Shown here piece by piece: positions 6,938-12,874 of a stretch of DNA of 20,926 nt. The translations under genes were made by a program, and so were the position numbers. Source of the DNA: T3SED10-47 sp046483725. Its GTDB lineage: Bacteria > Bipolaricaulota > Bipolaricaulia > Bipolaricaulales > Bipolaricaulaceae. The stretch lies in assembly GCA_046483725.1 (NCBI GenBank), contig JAWOCQ010000041.1, forward strand, positions 1 through 20,926. Direction: 5' to 3'. Below the pieces are notes generated by a model. It was not told the origin of the DNA. It did no database searches and worked only from the letters and a program-made list of their open reading frames with translations. Every line of letters begins with the position of its first letter. Within the stretch, counting starts at the first letter, position 1.

Positions 6938-6991
6938 GGTTCACATTGTTCGCATGGTTTACAGGGTTCACATGGTTCTTCGTGTTCGTTG
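6938..6991. repeat. Imperfect 9-mer tandem repeat (GGTTCACAT)
   Basis: Consecutive 9-base units read GGTTCACAT, TGTTCGCAT, GGTTTACAG, GGTTCACAT, GGTTCTTCG and TGTTCGTTG. The first and fourth are identical and the others differ by two to five bases. The tract lies directly after the fused flavoprotein gene. Confidence 0.7.
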
Positions 6992-7006
6992 AGCGCTTCC
7001 GCTTGT

Positions 7007-7046
7007 GGCCGGCGTGTAGCGTCTCAGCTAGCCTGCGACGCCGGCC
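7007..7046. repeat. Inverted repeat, 9-bp stem
   Basis: GGCCGGCGT (7007-7015) is followed 22 bases later by its exact reverse complement ACGCCGGCC (7038-7046). There is no T-tract after either arm, so it is a weak candidate for termination and may instead be an mRNA hairpin between the two flavoprotein genes. Confidence 0.5.
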
Positions 7047-7093
7047 TGCCAAGTTCCATCGGAGGTCCTCGCTGATGCCGCCCACTTCCAAGC

Positions 7094-7200
7094 CCACAGG
7101 CTACAAGCCACAGGCCACAAGCGAGCGTGGCCCACAAACCATACGCCACACCCCACAAGCCAGCCTGTCCCACACCCCACGACCCACAACCCGCTACCTC
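7094..7200. repeat. Degenerate 7-mer tandem repeat tract (CCACAGG/CCACAAG)
   Basis: From 7094 the sequence divides into 7-base units: CCACAGG, CTACAAG, CCACAGG, CCACAAG, then more diverged units such as GGCCCAC, ACGCCAC, ACCCCAC, CACACCC, CACGACC and CACAACC. The phase is kept for about 15 units. It is the same kind of heptad repetition as at 7261 and 10658, with a different core. Confidence 0.7.
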
Positions 7201-7247
7201 CAAGAACGTCTGGGGGACGCTGCGCCTCGAACGGGAGGTGGGTTGTG

Positions 7248-8441
7248 ATGGATTTCCACGCCTCACCCCTCACCCCTCACCCCTCACGCTCTAGGCCTCA
7301 CGATGTGATTATTATTGGCGCGGGCAGCGTGGGCGCCCCGGCGGCGCTGGCCATGGCCCGGGCGGGGCTCAAGGTGCTGGTCATCGAGGCCCTCCCCAGC
7401 CAGGGGCAGGGCTCGAACAAAGCGGCCATCGGCGGCGTGCGGGCCACGCACTCCGATCCGGCCAAGATCCGCCTGGGCCTGCGCACCCTGGAGATCATGT
7501 CCTCCTGGCAAGAATCTCACGGCCAAGATATTGAGTGGCGTGAGGGGGGCTACGTGTTCGTCGCCTACCGGGAGGAGGAAGAGCGCACGCTGAAGGAGCT
7601 CCTCAAGGTGCAGCACTCCCACGGCCTGGATATCGAATGGTACGAGGCCGAGGAGCTTCTGCAGATCGTGCCCGACCTGGAGCCGCGGGGCCTTCTTGGG
7701 GGGACGTACTCCCCGCGCGATGGCCACTGCTCTCCGCTTCTTGCCGGCCATGCCTACTGCGACCAGGCCAAGCGCTACGGGGCCGAGTTTCGTTTCGGCG
7801 AGCGGGTTACAGGGATCGTAGTTCAAGGCGCCCGTGTGCAAGGTGTGCATACGGACAAGGGTCGCTATGCCGCCCCGCTCGTCCTCAACGCGGCCGGCCC
7901 GTGGGCGCGGCAGGTGGGGCTCATGGTCGGCCACGAACACCCGGTGTGGCCGGACACCCACGAGGCGGGGGTGACCGAGGCGGTGGCCCACTTCCTCGAT
8001 CCGATGGTAGTCGATATCCGCCCCGTCCCCGGCTCGGCCAACTTCTACTTCCATCAGCTGGCCACCGGGCAGCTGACGTTTTGTCTTACCCCCGACCCTC
8101 CTATCTGGGGGGAGGACCGGCGGGAGACGAGCCGCTTCTTGCCCAAGGTGTCCCGACGCATGGTGGGCCTGATGCCCCGCCTTGGGCGCCTGCGGGTGCG
8201 CCGCACCTGGCGCGGGCTATATCCTATGACCCCGGACGGCTCGCCCCTGGTGGGCTGGGCGGAGGAGCCGCGGGGGTATCTTGTGGCCATTGGGATGTGC
8301 GGCCAAGGGGTTATGCTGGGGCCGGGCCTGGGGGAACTCCTGGCGCGGACGGTGCTGGGGACTCTCAGCCAGGAGGACGAGAATGTCCTGGCCGAGCTCT
8401 CCCCCAGCCGAGAGTTCGCCGCCGAGGAAGCGCTGAAGTAA
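7248..8441 (+). CDS. FAD-dependent amine/amino-acid dehydrogenase, SoxB / proline dehydrogenase beta / DadA family
   Basis: A 397-residue flavoprotein of the D-amino-acid-oxidase (DAO) superfamily. Relatives oxidise sarcosine, dimethylglycine, proline, glycine or opines at a C-N bond. Seen: HDVIIIGAGSVGAPAAL with the FAD motif G24-x-G26-x-x-G29, a conserved glycine-rich SNKAAIGGVRATHSD segment after it, LNAAGPWA (second FAD-contact region), and the TWRGLYPMTPDGSPLVG signature with a final GMCGQGVMLGPGLGELLA. No signal peptide, so cytoplasmic. ATG 7248 is chosen because GGGAGGTG lies 7 bases upstream. The first 17 residues (SPLTPHPSRSRPH region) are encoded by a 7-mer DNA repeat and are not part of the usual fold. 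With the gene at 4786 it would form the two-subunit dehydrogenase seen in HcnBC and PDH-alpha/beta. Substrate unknown. Confidence 0.9.
   Translation: MDFHASPLTPHPSRSRPHDVIIIGAGSVGAPAALAMARAGLKVLVIEALPSQGQGSNKAAIGGVRATHSDPAKIRLGLRTLEIMSSWQESHGQDIEWREGGYVFVAYREEEERTLKELLKVQHSHGLDIEWYEAEELLQIVPDLEPRGLLGGTYSPRDGHCSPLLAGHAYCDQAKRYGAEFRFGERVTGIVVQGARVQGVHTDKGRYAAPLVLNAAGPWARQVGLMVGHEHPVWPDTHEAGVTEAVAHFLDPMVVDIRPVPGSANFYFHQLATGQLTFCLTPDPPIWGEDRRETSRFLPKVSRRMVGLMPRLGRLRVRRTWRGLYPMTPDGSPLVGWAEEPRGYLVAIGMCGQGVMLGPGLGELLARTVLGTLSQEDENVLAELSPSREFAAEEALK
7261..7302. repeat. 7-mer tandem repeat (CCTCACC) inside the start of a coding region
   Basis: Six consecutive 7-base units: CCTCACC three times, CCTCACG, CTCTAGG, CCTCACG. 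The tract begins 13 bases after ATG 7248 and ends just before the codons of the first FAD-binding strand. It therefore encodes a Pro/Ser/Arg/His-rich N-terminal extension. Confidence 0.85.
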
Positions 8442-8493
8442 AAGCGCCTGCGGGCGAAGCACCAGGGACAAAAAAGGGAGGGAACAACCCAAA

Positions 8494-10632
8494 ATGGAAG
8501 ACATGAAGCTCCTAGCCGAGTGGAAGTACGAGTCAGCGGCCGTCAAGCGCGGCTACGCCGGGCAAACCTTGCACGTGGACCTGAGCACGAGCGCCTGCAC
8601 GGCCAAGCCCGTCAGCGAGGACATGAAGGAGAAGTTCGTCGGCGGCCGGGGGTTTGGCCTGAAGCTCCTGTGGGACGCGGTCCGCTCGGACACGAAGTGG
8701 GACGACCCGGAGAACGAGCTGGTCATCGCCGGGGGCCCGCTGTGCGGGGTGACCCAGTACCCGGGCTTCGGCAAGTGCTACACGGTGTTTCTCTCCCCGC
8801 TAAGCGAGCAAACCTACGACTCCAACTCCGGTGGATATTTCGGTCCCCTGCTCAAGTTCGCCGGCTGGGACGCCCTCGAGCTTCAGGGCAAGGCCGACCG
8901 CGACGTGGTCGTCTACATCGACGGCGACCGCGGTGTCGTGCAGGTGTTGGAGTCTCCGTTCGGCGAGCTCGGGGTCACCGAGATCACCGAGAAGCTCACC
9001 GAGCATTTCGCCCAAGACGAGAGGCAAGAGCGGCACGTCTCCGTCGTGGCCACCGGGGTCGGGGCCGAGAACAGCCATTGGGGGTGCCTTAACATGAGCT
9101 TTTACGACCCCCGGCGGAAAGTAGTGCGCCTGAAGCAGGCCGGCCGCGGCGGCGGGGGCACCGTGTTCCGCGACAAGCGCCTGGCGGCGCTAGTGGTGAA
9201 AAGAACCGGCGTGCGGGGAGACACAAACGACCCCGCCGACCCGGAGGCCCTGCGCAAAGTAGGCGCCAAGATCCACAAGGAAATCCAGCAGCTCGACGAC
9301 CAGCAAAACAGGATGCGCCGTGTGGGCACAAACCACCTCACCGAGCTCATGAACGAGGCTCACCTTCTGCCCGTGCACAACTACAAGTTCGGCCAGCACC
9401 CCGAAGGGGAGAAGATCGCCTCTACAGTGTTCGAGAAGATGTTCACCCAAGGGCTCCCCGACGGTTGCTGGTACGGCTGCTCCCTGGCCTGCTCCCACGT
9501 CGTGGACGGCTACGAGCTAAAGACCGGCCCGCACAAGGGCCGCGTAGTGACCGTGGACGGCCCCGAGTACGAGACCGTCGCCGGCTTGGGCTCGAACATC
9601 GGCGTGTTCGACCCCGAATGGATCGTGGAGGCAAACTATTACGCCGACCACTACGGGATCGACACGATCTCCTTGGGCACTGGCCTGGCCTTTGTCTGCG
9701 AGTGCTTGGAAAAAGGCTACCTCACCAAGGAACAAACCGGCGGCCTGGAGCTTCGCTTTGGGGCGAAGGACGAGCTCATGACCTTCATCCACCGGCTGGC
9801 CGAAGGGGACGAGTTCGCCAAGCTCGTCGGCCAAGGCGTCCACCGGATGAAGGAGATCTTCGCCCGCGACTACGGCGCCCCGCGGGAGGAGCTCGAGGCG
9901 TTCGGGATGGAGTCCCAGGGGGTCGAGGTCTCCGAGTACGTGTCCAAAGAATCCATCGCCCAGTGGGGCGGTTACTTCCTTACCTTGAAGGGCCCCCAGC
10001 ACGATGAGGCGTGGCTCATCTTCATCGACATGGTCGCCCGCCAGCTACCAACGTTCGAGGACAAGGCCGAGGCGCTCCACTACTTCCCCAACTTCCGCCT
10101 GTGGTTTTCCCTGGTGGGAGGCTGCAAGCTCCCGTGGAACGACATCCAGCCGGCGGACAACAAGGATAAATACCCCCCGAATGAGGCGGCCAAGATCCCC
10201 GAGCACGTGCAAAACTACCTCCGGCTGTTCGAAGCCGTCACGGGAAAAAAGCTCACCAGCGATGAGCTCATCCGCCAAAGCGAGCGGGTGTACAACTTCC
10301 AGCGCGTATTCCAGCTCCGGATGGGCAAAGGCACCCGCGAGCACCACACCATCCCCCTACGAGGCCTGGGGCCGGTGTTCGCTGACGAGTGGGAGGCCCG
10401 CCCCCAGTACTACGATGAGGTGCTCCGCGAGGCGGGCGTGGACCCTGCCGAGATGAGCACCGAGGACAAGATCGCCGCGCTGAAAAAGCACCGCCTGGCC
10501 ACGTGGGAGAAGCTCGTGGACGCGGTGTACAAGCGCCGGGGCTGGAACCGCCGCGGCATCCCCACCGTGGACACCCTGCGCGATTTGGGGATCGACTACC
10601 CCGACGTCGTAGCCGTGGTCGAGGGAGCCTAA
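8494..10632 (+). CDS. Tungsten-type aldehyde:ferredoxin oxidoreductase family protein
   Basis: A 712-residue member of the AOR family, enzymes with a bis-tungstopterin and a [4Fe-4S] cluster that oxidise aldehydes to acids with ferredoxin, or catalyse related low-potential reactions. Seen: RGYAGQTLHVDLST near 19-32, VGGRGFGLKLLWD near 49-61, ELVIAGGPLCG, NSGGYFGPLLKFAGWDALE near 111-129, cluster ligands C325, C329 and C333 with a fourth Cys at 544 (LVGGCKLPWND), and GPEYETVAGLGSNIGVFD near 356-373. The ligand spacing C-x3-C-x3-C differs from the C-x2-C-x3-C of Pyrococcus AOR, and the protein is longer than the about 600-650 residues usual in the family. Cytoplasmic. It follows the SoxB-like gene by 52 bases with GGGAGGG before ATG. 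Substrate cannot be read from sequence. Confidence 0.93.
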   Translation: MEDMKLLAEWKYESAAVKRGYAGQTLHVDLSTSACTAKPVSEDMKEKFVGGRGFGLKLLWDAVRSDTKWDDPENELVIAGGPLCGVTQYPGFGKCYTVFLSPLSEQTYDSNSGGYFGPLLKFAGWDALELQGKADRDVVVYIDGDRGVVQVLESPFGELGVTEITEKLTEHFAQDERQERHVSVVATGVGAENSHWGCLNMSFYDPRRKVVRLKQAGRGGGGTVFRDKRLAALVVKRTGVRGDTNDPADPEALRKVGAKIHKEIQQLDDQQNRMRRVGTNHLTELMNEAHLLPVHNYKFGQHPEGEKIASTVFEKMFTQGLPDGCWYGCSLACSHVVDGYELKTGPHKGRVVTVDGPEYETVAGLGSNIGVFDPEWIVEANYYADHYGIDTISLGTGLAFVCECLEKGYLTKEQTGGLELRFGAKDELMTFIHRLAEGDEFAKLVGQGVHRMKEIFARDYGAPREELEAFGMESQGVEVSEYVSKESIAQWGGYFLTLKGPQHDEAWLIFIDMVARQLPTFEDKAEALHYFPNFRLWFSLVGGCKLPWNDIQPADNKDKYPPNEAAKIPEHVQNYLRLFEAVTGKKLTSDELIRQSERVYNFQRVFQLRMGKGTREHHTIPLRGLGPVFADEWEARPQYYDEVLREAGVDPAEMSTEDKIAALKKHRLATWEKLVDAVYKRRGWNRRGIPTVDTLRDLGIDYPDVVAVVEGA

Positions 10633-10633
10633 T

Positions 10634-10646
10634 GGGGACAGTCCCC
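10634..10646. repeat. GGGGACAGTCCCC palindrome, third copy
   Basis: This 13-mer starts 2 bases after the AOR stop codon and is identical to 4456-4468. A half-site TGTCCCC at 10706-10712 can pair with its first 7 bases, so the 7-mer tract between them would sit in the loop. Confidence 0.7.
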
Positions 10647-10657
10647 GAACGGTTTGG

Positions 10658-10706
10658 CTCACGACTCACGACTCACGACTCATGACTCCCGACTCGCGAC
10701 CCACAT
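10658..10706. repeat. 7-mer tandem repeat (CTCACGA)
   Basis: Units read CTCACGA three times, CTCATGA, CTCCCGA, CTCGCGA and CCCACAT. Phase is perfect over 49 bases. It lies between the AOR gene and the promoter of the next gene and is bracketed by the GGGGACA/TGTCCCC pair. Confidence 0.85.
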
Positions 10707-10731
10707 GTCCCCTCGTTTGGTGCTCACGTCC

Positions 10732-10760
10732 TTGACATAACCGGACGGACTCCCTAGGCT
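10732..10760 (+). promoter_or_regulatory. Sigma-70-type promoter for the SLH protein gene
   Basis: TTGACA at 10732-10737, a spacer of exactly 17 bases, and TAGGCT at 10755-10760. The -35 box is perfect; the -10 box keeps only the key first, second and last bases. It sits 35 bases before the ATG at 10795, giving a short leader with the ribosome site AAGGGGGG. Confidence 0.6.
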
Positions 10761-10794
10761 AGCGCAAACCGCTAATTTCAAGGGGGGATCGCGG

Positions 10795-11322
10795 ATGAGG
10801 GGAAGAAGGTATCTAATGGTCGGTGCGCTGGCCGCGCTGCTCGCAGTGATGCTTGGGACGATGTCCGCTGGGGGCAAAGACGCTGGCTTGTTTGTGGATG
10901 TGGACTCCTCCCACCCGGCGTACAACGCCATCCGGGAGCTTGTGGACAAGGGGATCATCGAGATCGGGGCGGACGGTGAGTTCCAAGGGAGCGAGCCCCT
11001 GCTGCGCTACGATGCGGCGCAATGGCTGCACCGGGCGATGCAGGCCATGGCGGCCGCCCCCGGCGAGCTTGAAGATCTGGGCGGCCGGCTGTCCACGGTG
11101 GAGGGCGAGGTAGGCAGCGTGTCCGATCAGACAAGTGCCCTGGAGTCCGAGATTCAGTCGCTGAAGAACACTGTCAGCACCCTGCAGCGGGATGTCTCGG
11201 GCCTTGAAGAAGCCGCTGCGCCGCAGGAGGACATGGCCCGCCGCGTGCAGACAAACTTCGTGCTCGGGGTCACCGCTGTTGTTCTGGGGGTGGCGGCACT
11301 GGCGGCAACCATCTTTTTCTGA
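10795..11322 (+). CDS. SLH domain - coiled coil - C-terminal membrane anchor envelope protein (Omp-alpha-like)
   Basis: A 175-residue exported protein. Order: signal peptide or first membrane segment at 5-25 (YLMVGALAALLAVMLG), one S-layer-homology domain at 33-82 (FVDVDSSHPAYNAIRELVDK, then LLRYDAAQWLHRAM), a predicted coiled coil at about 90-140 with LSTVEGEVGSVSDQTSALES heptads, and a hydrophobic C-terminal segment at 155-174. SLH domains bind peptidoglycan-linked polymers, so the protein should tie the cell wall to a membrane through a rod. This matches the plan of Thermotoga Omp-alpha, though the rod here is much shorter. It has its own promoter. The next gene encodes a candidate outer-membrane barrel, which strengthens the reading. 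Function is inferred from architecture. Confidence 0.82.
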   Translation: MRGRRYLMVGALAALLAVMLGTMSAGGKDAGLFVDVDSSHPAYNAIRELVDKGIIEIGADGEFQGSEPLLRYDAAQWLHRAMQAMAAAPGELEDLGGRLSTVEGEVGSVSDQTSALESEIQSLKNTVSTLQRDVSGLEEAAAPQEDMARRVQTNFVLGVTAVVLGVAALAATIFF

Positions 11323-11360
11323 TTCTAACAGTTACGGGGACCTACGGCCGACACAATGAC

Positions 11361-11394
11361 CAGGGTAATGCATGTTACAAACCATGGTTCCCTG
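11361..11394. promoter_or_regulatory. Nested palindromes upstream of the -35 box (possible operator)
   Basis: CAGGG (11361-11365) pairs with CCCTG (11390-11394). Inside lie GTAA/TTAC (11365-11378) and a perfect 10-base palindrome AACCATGGTT (11380-11389). The set ends one base before the -35 hexamer at 11395, the position expected for a regulator site. Function is inference. Confidence 0.35.
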
Positions 11395-11423
11395 TTGACA
11401 GGACACGCGCCGGGTGCTAGAAT
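11395..11423 (+). promoter_or_regulatory. Strong sigma-70-type promoter for the surface protein gene
   Basis: TTGACA at 11395-11400, a 17-base spacer and TAGAAT at 11418-11423: a perfect -35 and a five-of-six -10 box. Transcription would start near 11430, leaving a leader of about 150 bases before the ATG at 11578. Confidence 0.85.
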
Positions 11424-11477
11424 GCATCAATTAAACTGTGGCGGAAACGCCGGTAGAAGCAGCGCCAAGGAGGTGAT

Positions 11478-11558
11478 GTGACGGATACCAAGCTGCCGGA
11501 TACCGTAGCGATTTCTTGCGGTACCGTAAGAAGAAGCGATGGTGAAAAAAAGCAATGA
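11478..11558 (+). CDS. Possible leader peptide (26 codons) in the 5' leader
   Basis: A GTG-started frame follows a textbook ribosome site, AAGGAGGTGAT, and ends with TGA 19 bases before the main ATG. The peptide begins VTDTKLPDTVAISCGTV and is Lys/Arg-rich at its end. No run of a single amino acid suggests classical attenuation. The strength of the ribosome site is the main support; it could instead be a standby site or part of a folded leader. Confidence 0.3.
   Translation: MTDTKLPDTVAISCGTVRRSDGEKKQ
11513..11532 (+). promoter_or_regulatory. Leader hairpin or dyad TTCTTGCGGTACCGTAAGAA
   Basis: A 20-base near-perfect dyad within the leader. In RNA it gives an 8-base-pair stem with one G-U pair and a GUAC loop, 45 bases before the start codon. 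It may stabilise the mRNA or act on translation, or be a DNA operator. Confidence 0.45.
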
Positions 11559-11577
11559 CCTTAAAGGAGGTTAGCGT

Positions 11578-12759
11578 ATGAAGCGGGCTCTCGCGATTTG
11601 TACAGCGGTAATGTTGTTTGGCGTTGCATCGTTTGGACTTTCCATCTCCGGTTCTTGGGAAGGCGAGATCAACCTGATCGGAGGAACTGCACCGACTCTG
11701 ACGAGCACCACGCTCACGTTAGTTTACACGGTGAATGGATTGGATATCACCAGCACCTCGGGGTTCAACGGCAGCGGGTTCACGACCCAGACGTTCGGCC
11801 TTGAGGGTGACCTGGGGCTGATCGCGCTTACGGGCTCGATGGCCTTCGACCCCACGGTGCCCGCCTACAAGAGCATGTCCCTGACGGCCAGCATGGACCT
11901 GCTGGGCGCAGGCATCACCGCGAATGTTAGCCACTGGGATACCTACTATATGACCACGACTCCGGTGCTCTGTGATGTGCAGACTCCGTCCCAGGGCCAG
12001 CAGTTCTACATGACGTACGGGCTTGGTCTTGTTATCGACCCGTTTGGCCTCGATGTCACCTTCGAGGACTGCTGCGACGGGATCGTGTTCAAGGACCTCG
12101 TGGTGACGCTGAGCGATGTGGGTCTGTGCTGTGGCATCACCTATGACTTCGAACTCTCCTTCCTGAAGAGCGGCTTCGACTACGCCAAGTTCACCTTCAA
12201 CGACCTGTTTACCCTGATGGACTTCGTGACCTTCGATGTCTCGATCACCTACGGCGTGGACTACAAGACTGTCTCGATCACCCCTGAGTTCGGACCGTTC
12301 GCCACCACCTGCGTGGAGATCTACGGCGACTGGATTTGGAACCAGGACGGAGTCGAGGATGATCTTTACATCGAGGGCTTGGTGTTGCACGGGTTCAAGA
12401 TCTACTGTGAGCTCGACGACTGCAACTACGCCGAGTTCGTGACCTTCCTGAGCCCGTCGGAGGCCCCGGATGCCATGGGCTTCACGGAGATCACGGATGG
12501 GGAAAGCGATGTTACGGTCCAGGAGTTCGAGTACTTCAAGCTGGGCTTCTGCGGGCCGGGCTGCTGCGGCGGCAACTGGAACGCGGACATCTCGGTGTAC
12601 TTCCACGACACGGCTGGCGTTTCGCTGTTTGCCATCTCCCGCCTGGCCGCGAACTTCAGCGTGCCGGTCATGGAGAACCTGATCATTACGACGACGTTCT
12701 CCACCGACGCGATCAACGGTACGACTACGCTGGACCTGGGCTGGACGTTCACCTTCTGA
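11578..12759 (+). CDS. Abundant exported beta-rich surface / outer-membrane barrel-like protein
   Basis: A 393-residue protein with a clear signal peptide (MKRALAICTAVMLFGVASFG), followed by many alternating amphipathic strands such as TTLTLVYTVNGLDITST and ending in DLGWTFTF, the terminal aromatic pattern of outer-membrane beta-barrels. It contains 11 Cys after the signal peptide, several as CC pairs (EDCCDG, LCCG, PGCCGG), which is uncommon for barrels. A strong promoter, the AAAGGAGG site and a long terminator suggest high expression. The gene follows the SLH/coiled-coil protein, as Omp-beta would accompany Omp-alpha. I do not recognise a named family. It could alternatively be an S-layer or sheath protein rather than a true porin. 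Confidence 0.75.
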   Translation: MKRALAICTAVMLFGVASFGLSISGSWEGEINLIGGTAPTLTSTTLTLVYTVNGLDITSTSGFNGSGFTTQTFGLEGDLGLIALTGSMAFDPTVPAYKSMSLTASMDLLGAGITANVSHWDTYYMTTTPVLCDVQTPSQGQQFYMTYGLGLVIDPFGLDVTFEDCCDGIVFKDLVVTLSDVGLCCGITYDFELSFLKSGFDYAKFTFNDLFTLMDFVTFDVSITYGVDYKTVSITPEFGPFATTCVEIYGDWIWNQDGVEDDLYIEGLVLHGFKIYCELDDCNYAEFVTFLSPSEAPDAMGFTEITDGESDVTVQEFEYFKLGFCGPGCCGGNWNADISVYFHDTAGVSLFAISRLAANFSVPVMENLIITTTFSTDAINGTTTLDLGWTFTF

Positions 12760-12773
12760 ACCGTTCCTAGCCT

Positions 12774-12813
12774 GAGCTAGCGTTGGAGGCACCGTCTCCG
12801 ACGTTGGCTAGCG
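12774..12813 (+). terminator. Hairpin downstream of the surface protein gene
   Basis: GCTAG, CGTTGGAG, a 7-base loop, CTCCGACG, a TTGG bulge and CTAGC form an interrupted stem of 13 base pairs. No T-tract follows, so it may protect the mRNA 3' end or assist the terminator just after it. Confidence 0.5.
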
Positions 12814-12820
12814 AAGATCG

Positions 12821-12854
12821 GGGCCCCGGGCCAAACGCCCGGGGCCCTTTCTTT
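12821..12854 (+). terminator. Rho-independent terminator
   Basis: An 11-base-pair all-GC stem, GGGCCCCGGGC (12821-12831) with GCCCGGGGCCC (12837-12847), a CAAAC loop and the run TTTCTTT. It ends the surface protein transcript and separates it from the convergent minus-strand genes. Confidence 0.92.
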
Positions 12855-12874
12855 AAGGTGGAGGGAAGCTGAGG

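Larger units (their letters stand above)
6880..7247. other. Intergenic stretch filled with tandem short repeats
   Basis: 368 bases without a convincing gene. It contains, in order, a 9-mer repeat tract (6938-6991), a 9-base-pair inverted repeat (7007-7015 with 7038-7046) and a 7-mer repeat tract from 7094 to about 7200. The open frames crossing it, on both strands, are products of the repeats. The ribosome site GGGAGGTG at 7233-7240 belongs to the next gene. Confidence 0.75.

Noticed and set aside
6894..7273. Open frames on both strands across the 6880-7247 intergenic region
   Set aside because: They are translations of 7-mer and 9-mer repeats (runs such as Val-Asn-x or Leu-Trp-x-Val-Ala-Cys) and lack plausible starts or family motifs.
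7094..7302. Possible CRISPR array in the repeat-rich region
   Set aside because: The units are only 7 bases long, directly tandem and without spacers; no cas genes are present.
7637..8506. Plus-strand open frame (289 codons) overlapping the SoxB-like gene
   Set aside because: Arg/Pro/Gly-rich composition typical of an out-of-frame reading; the overlapping frame holds the complete FAD-protein motifs.
11424..11577. Known riboswitch in the surface protein leader
   Set aside because: The conserved cores I know for cyclic-di-GMP, SAM, cobalamin, glycine, fluoride and guanidine riboswitches are not visible. Only simple hairpins are seen.
11719..12792. Minus-strand open frame (357 codons) opposite the surface protein gene
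   Set aside because: It lies antisense to a gene with signal peptide, promoter and terminator, has no motif, and would read through the terminator hairpin region.
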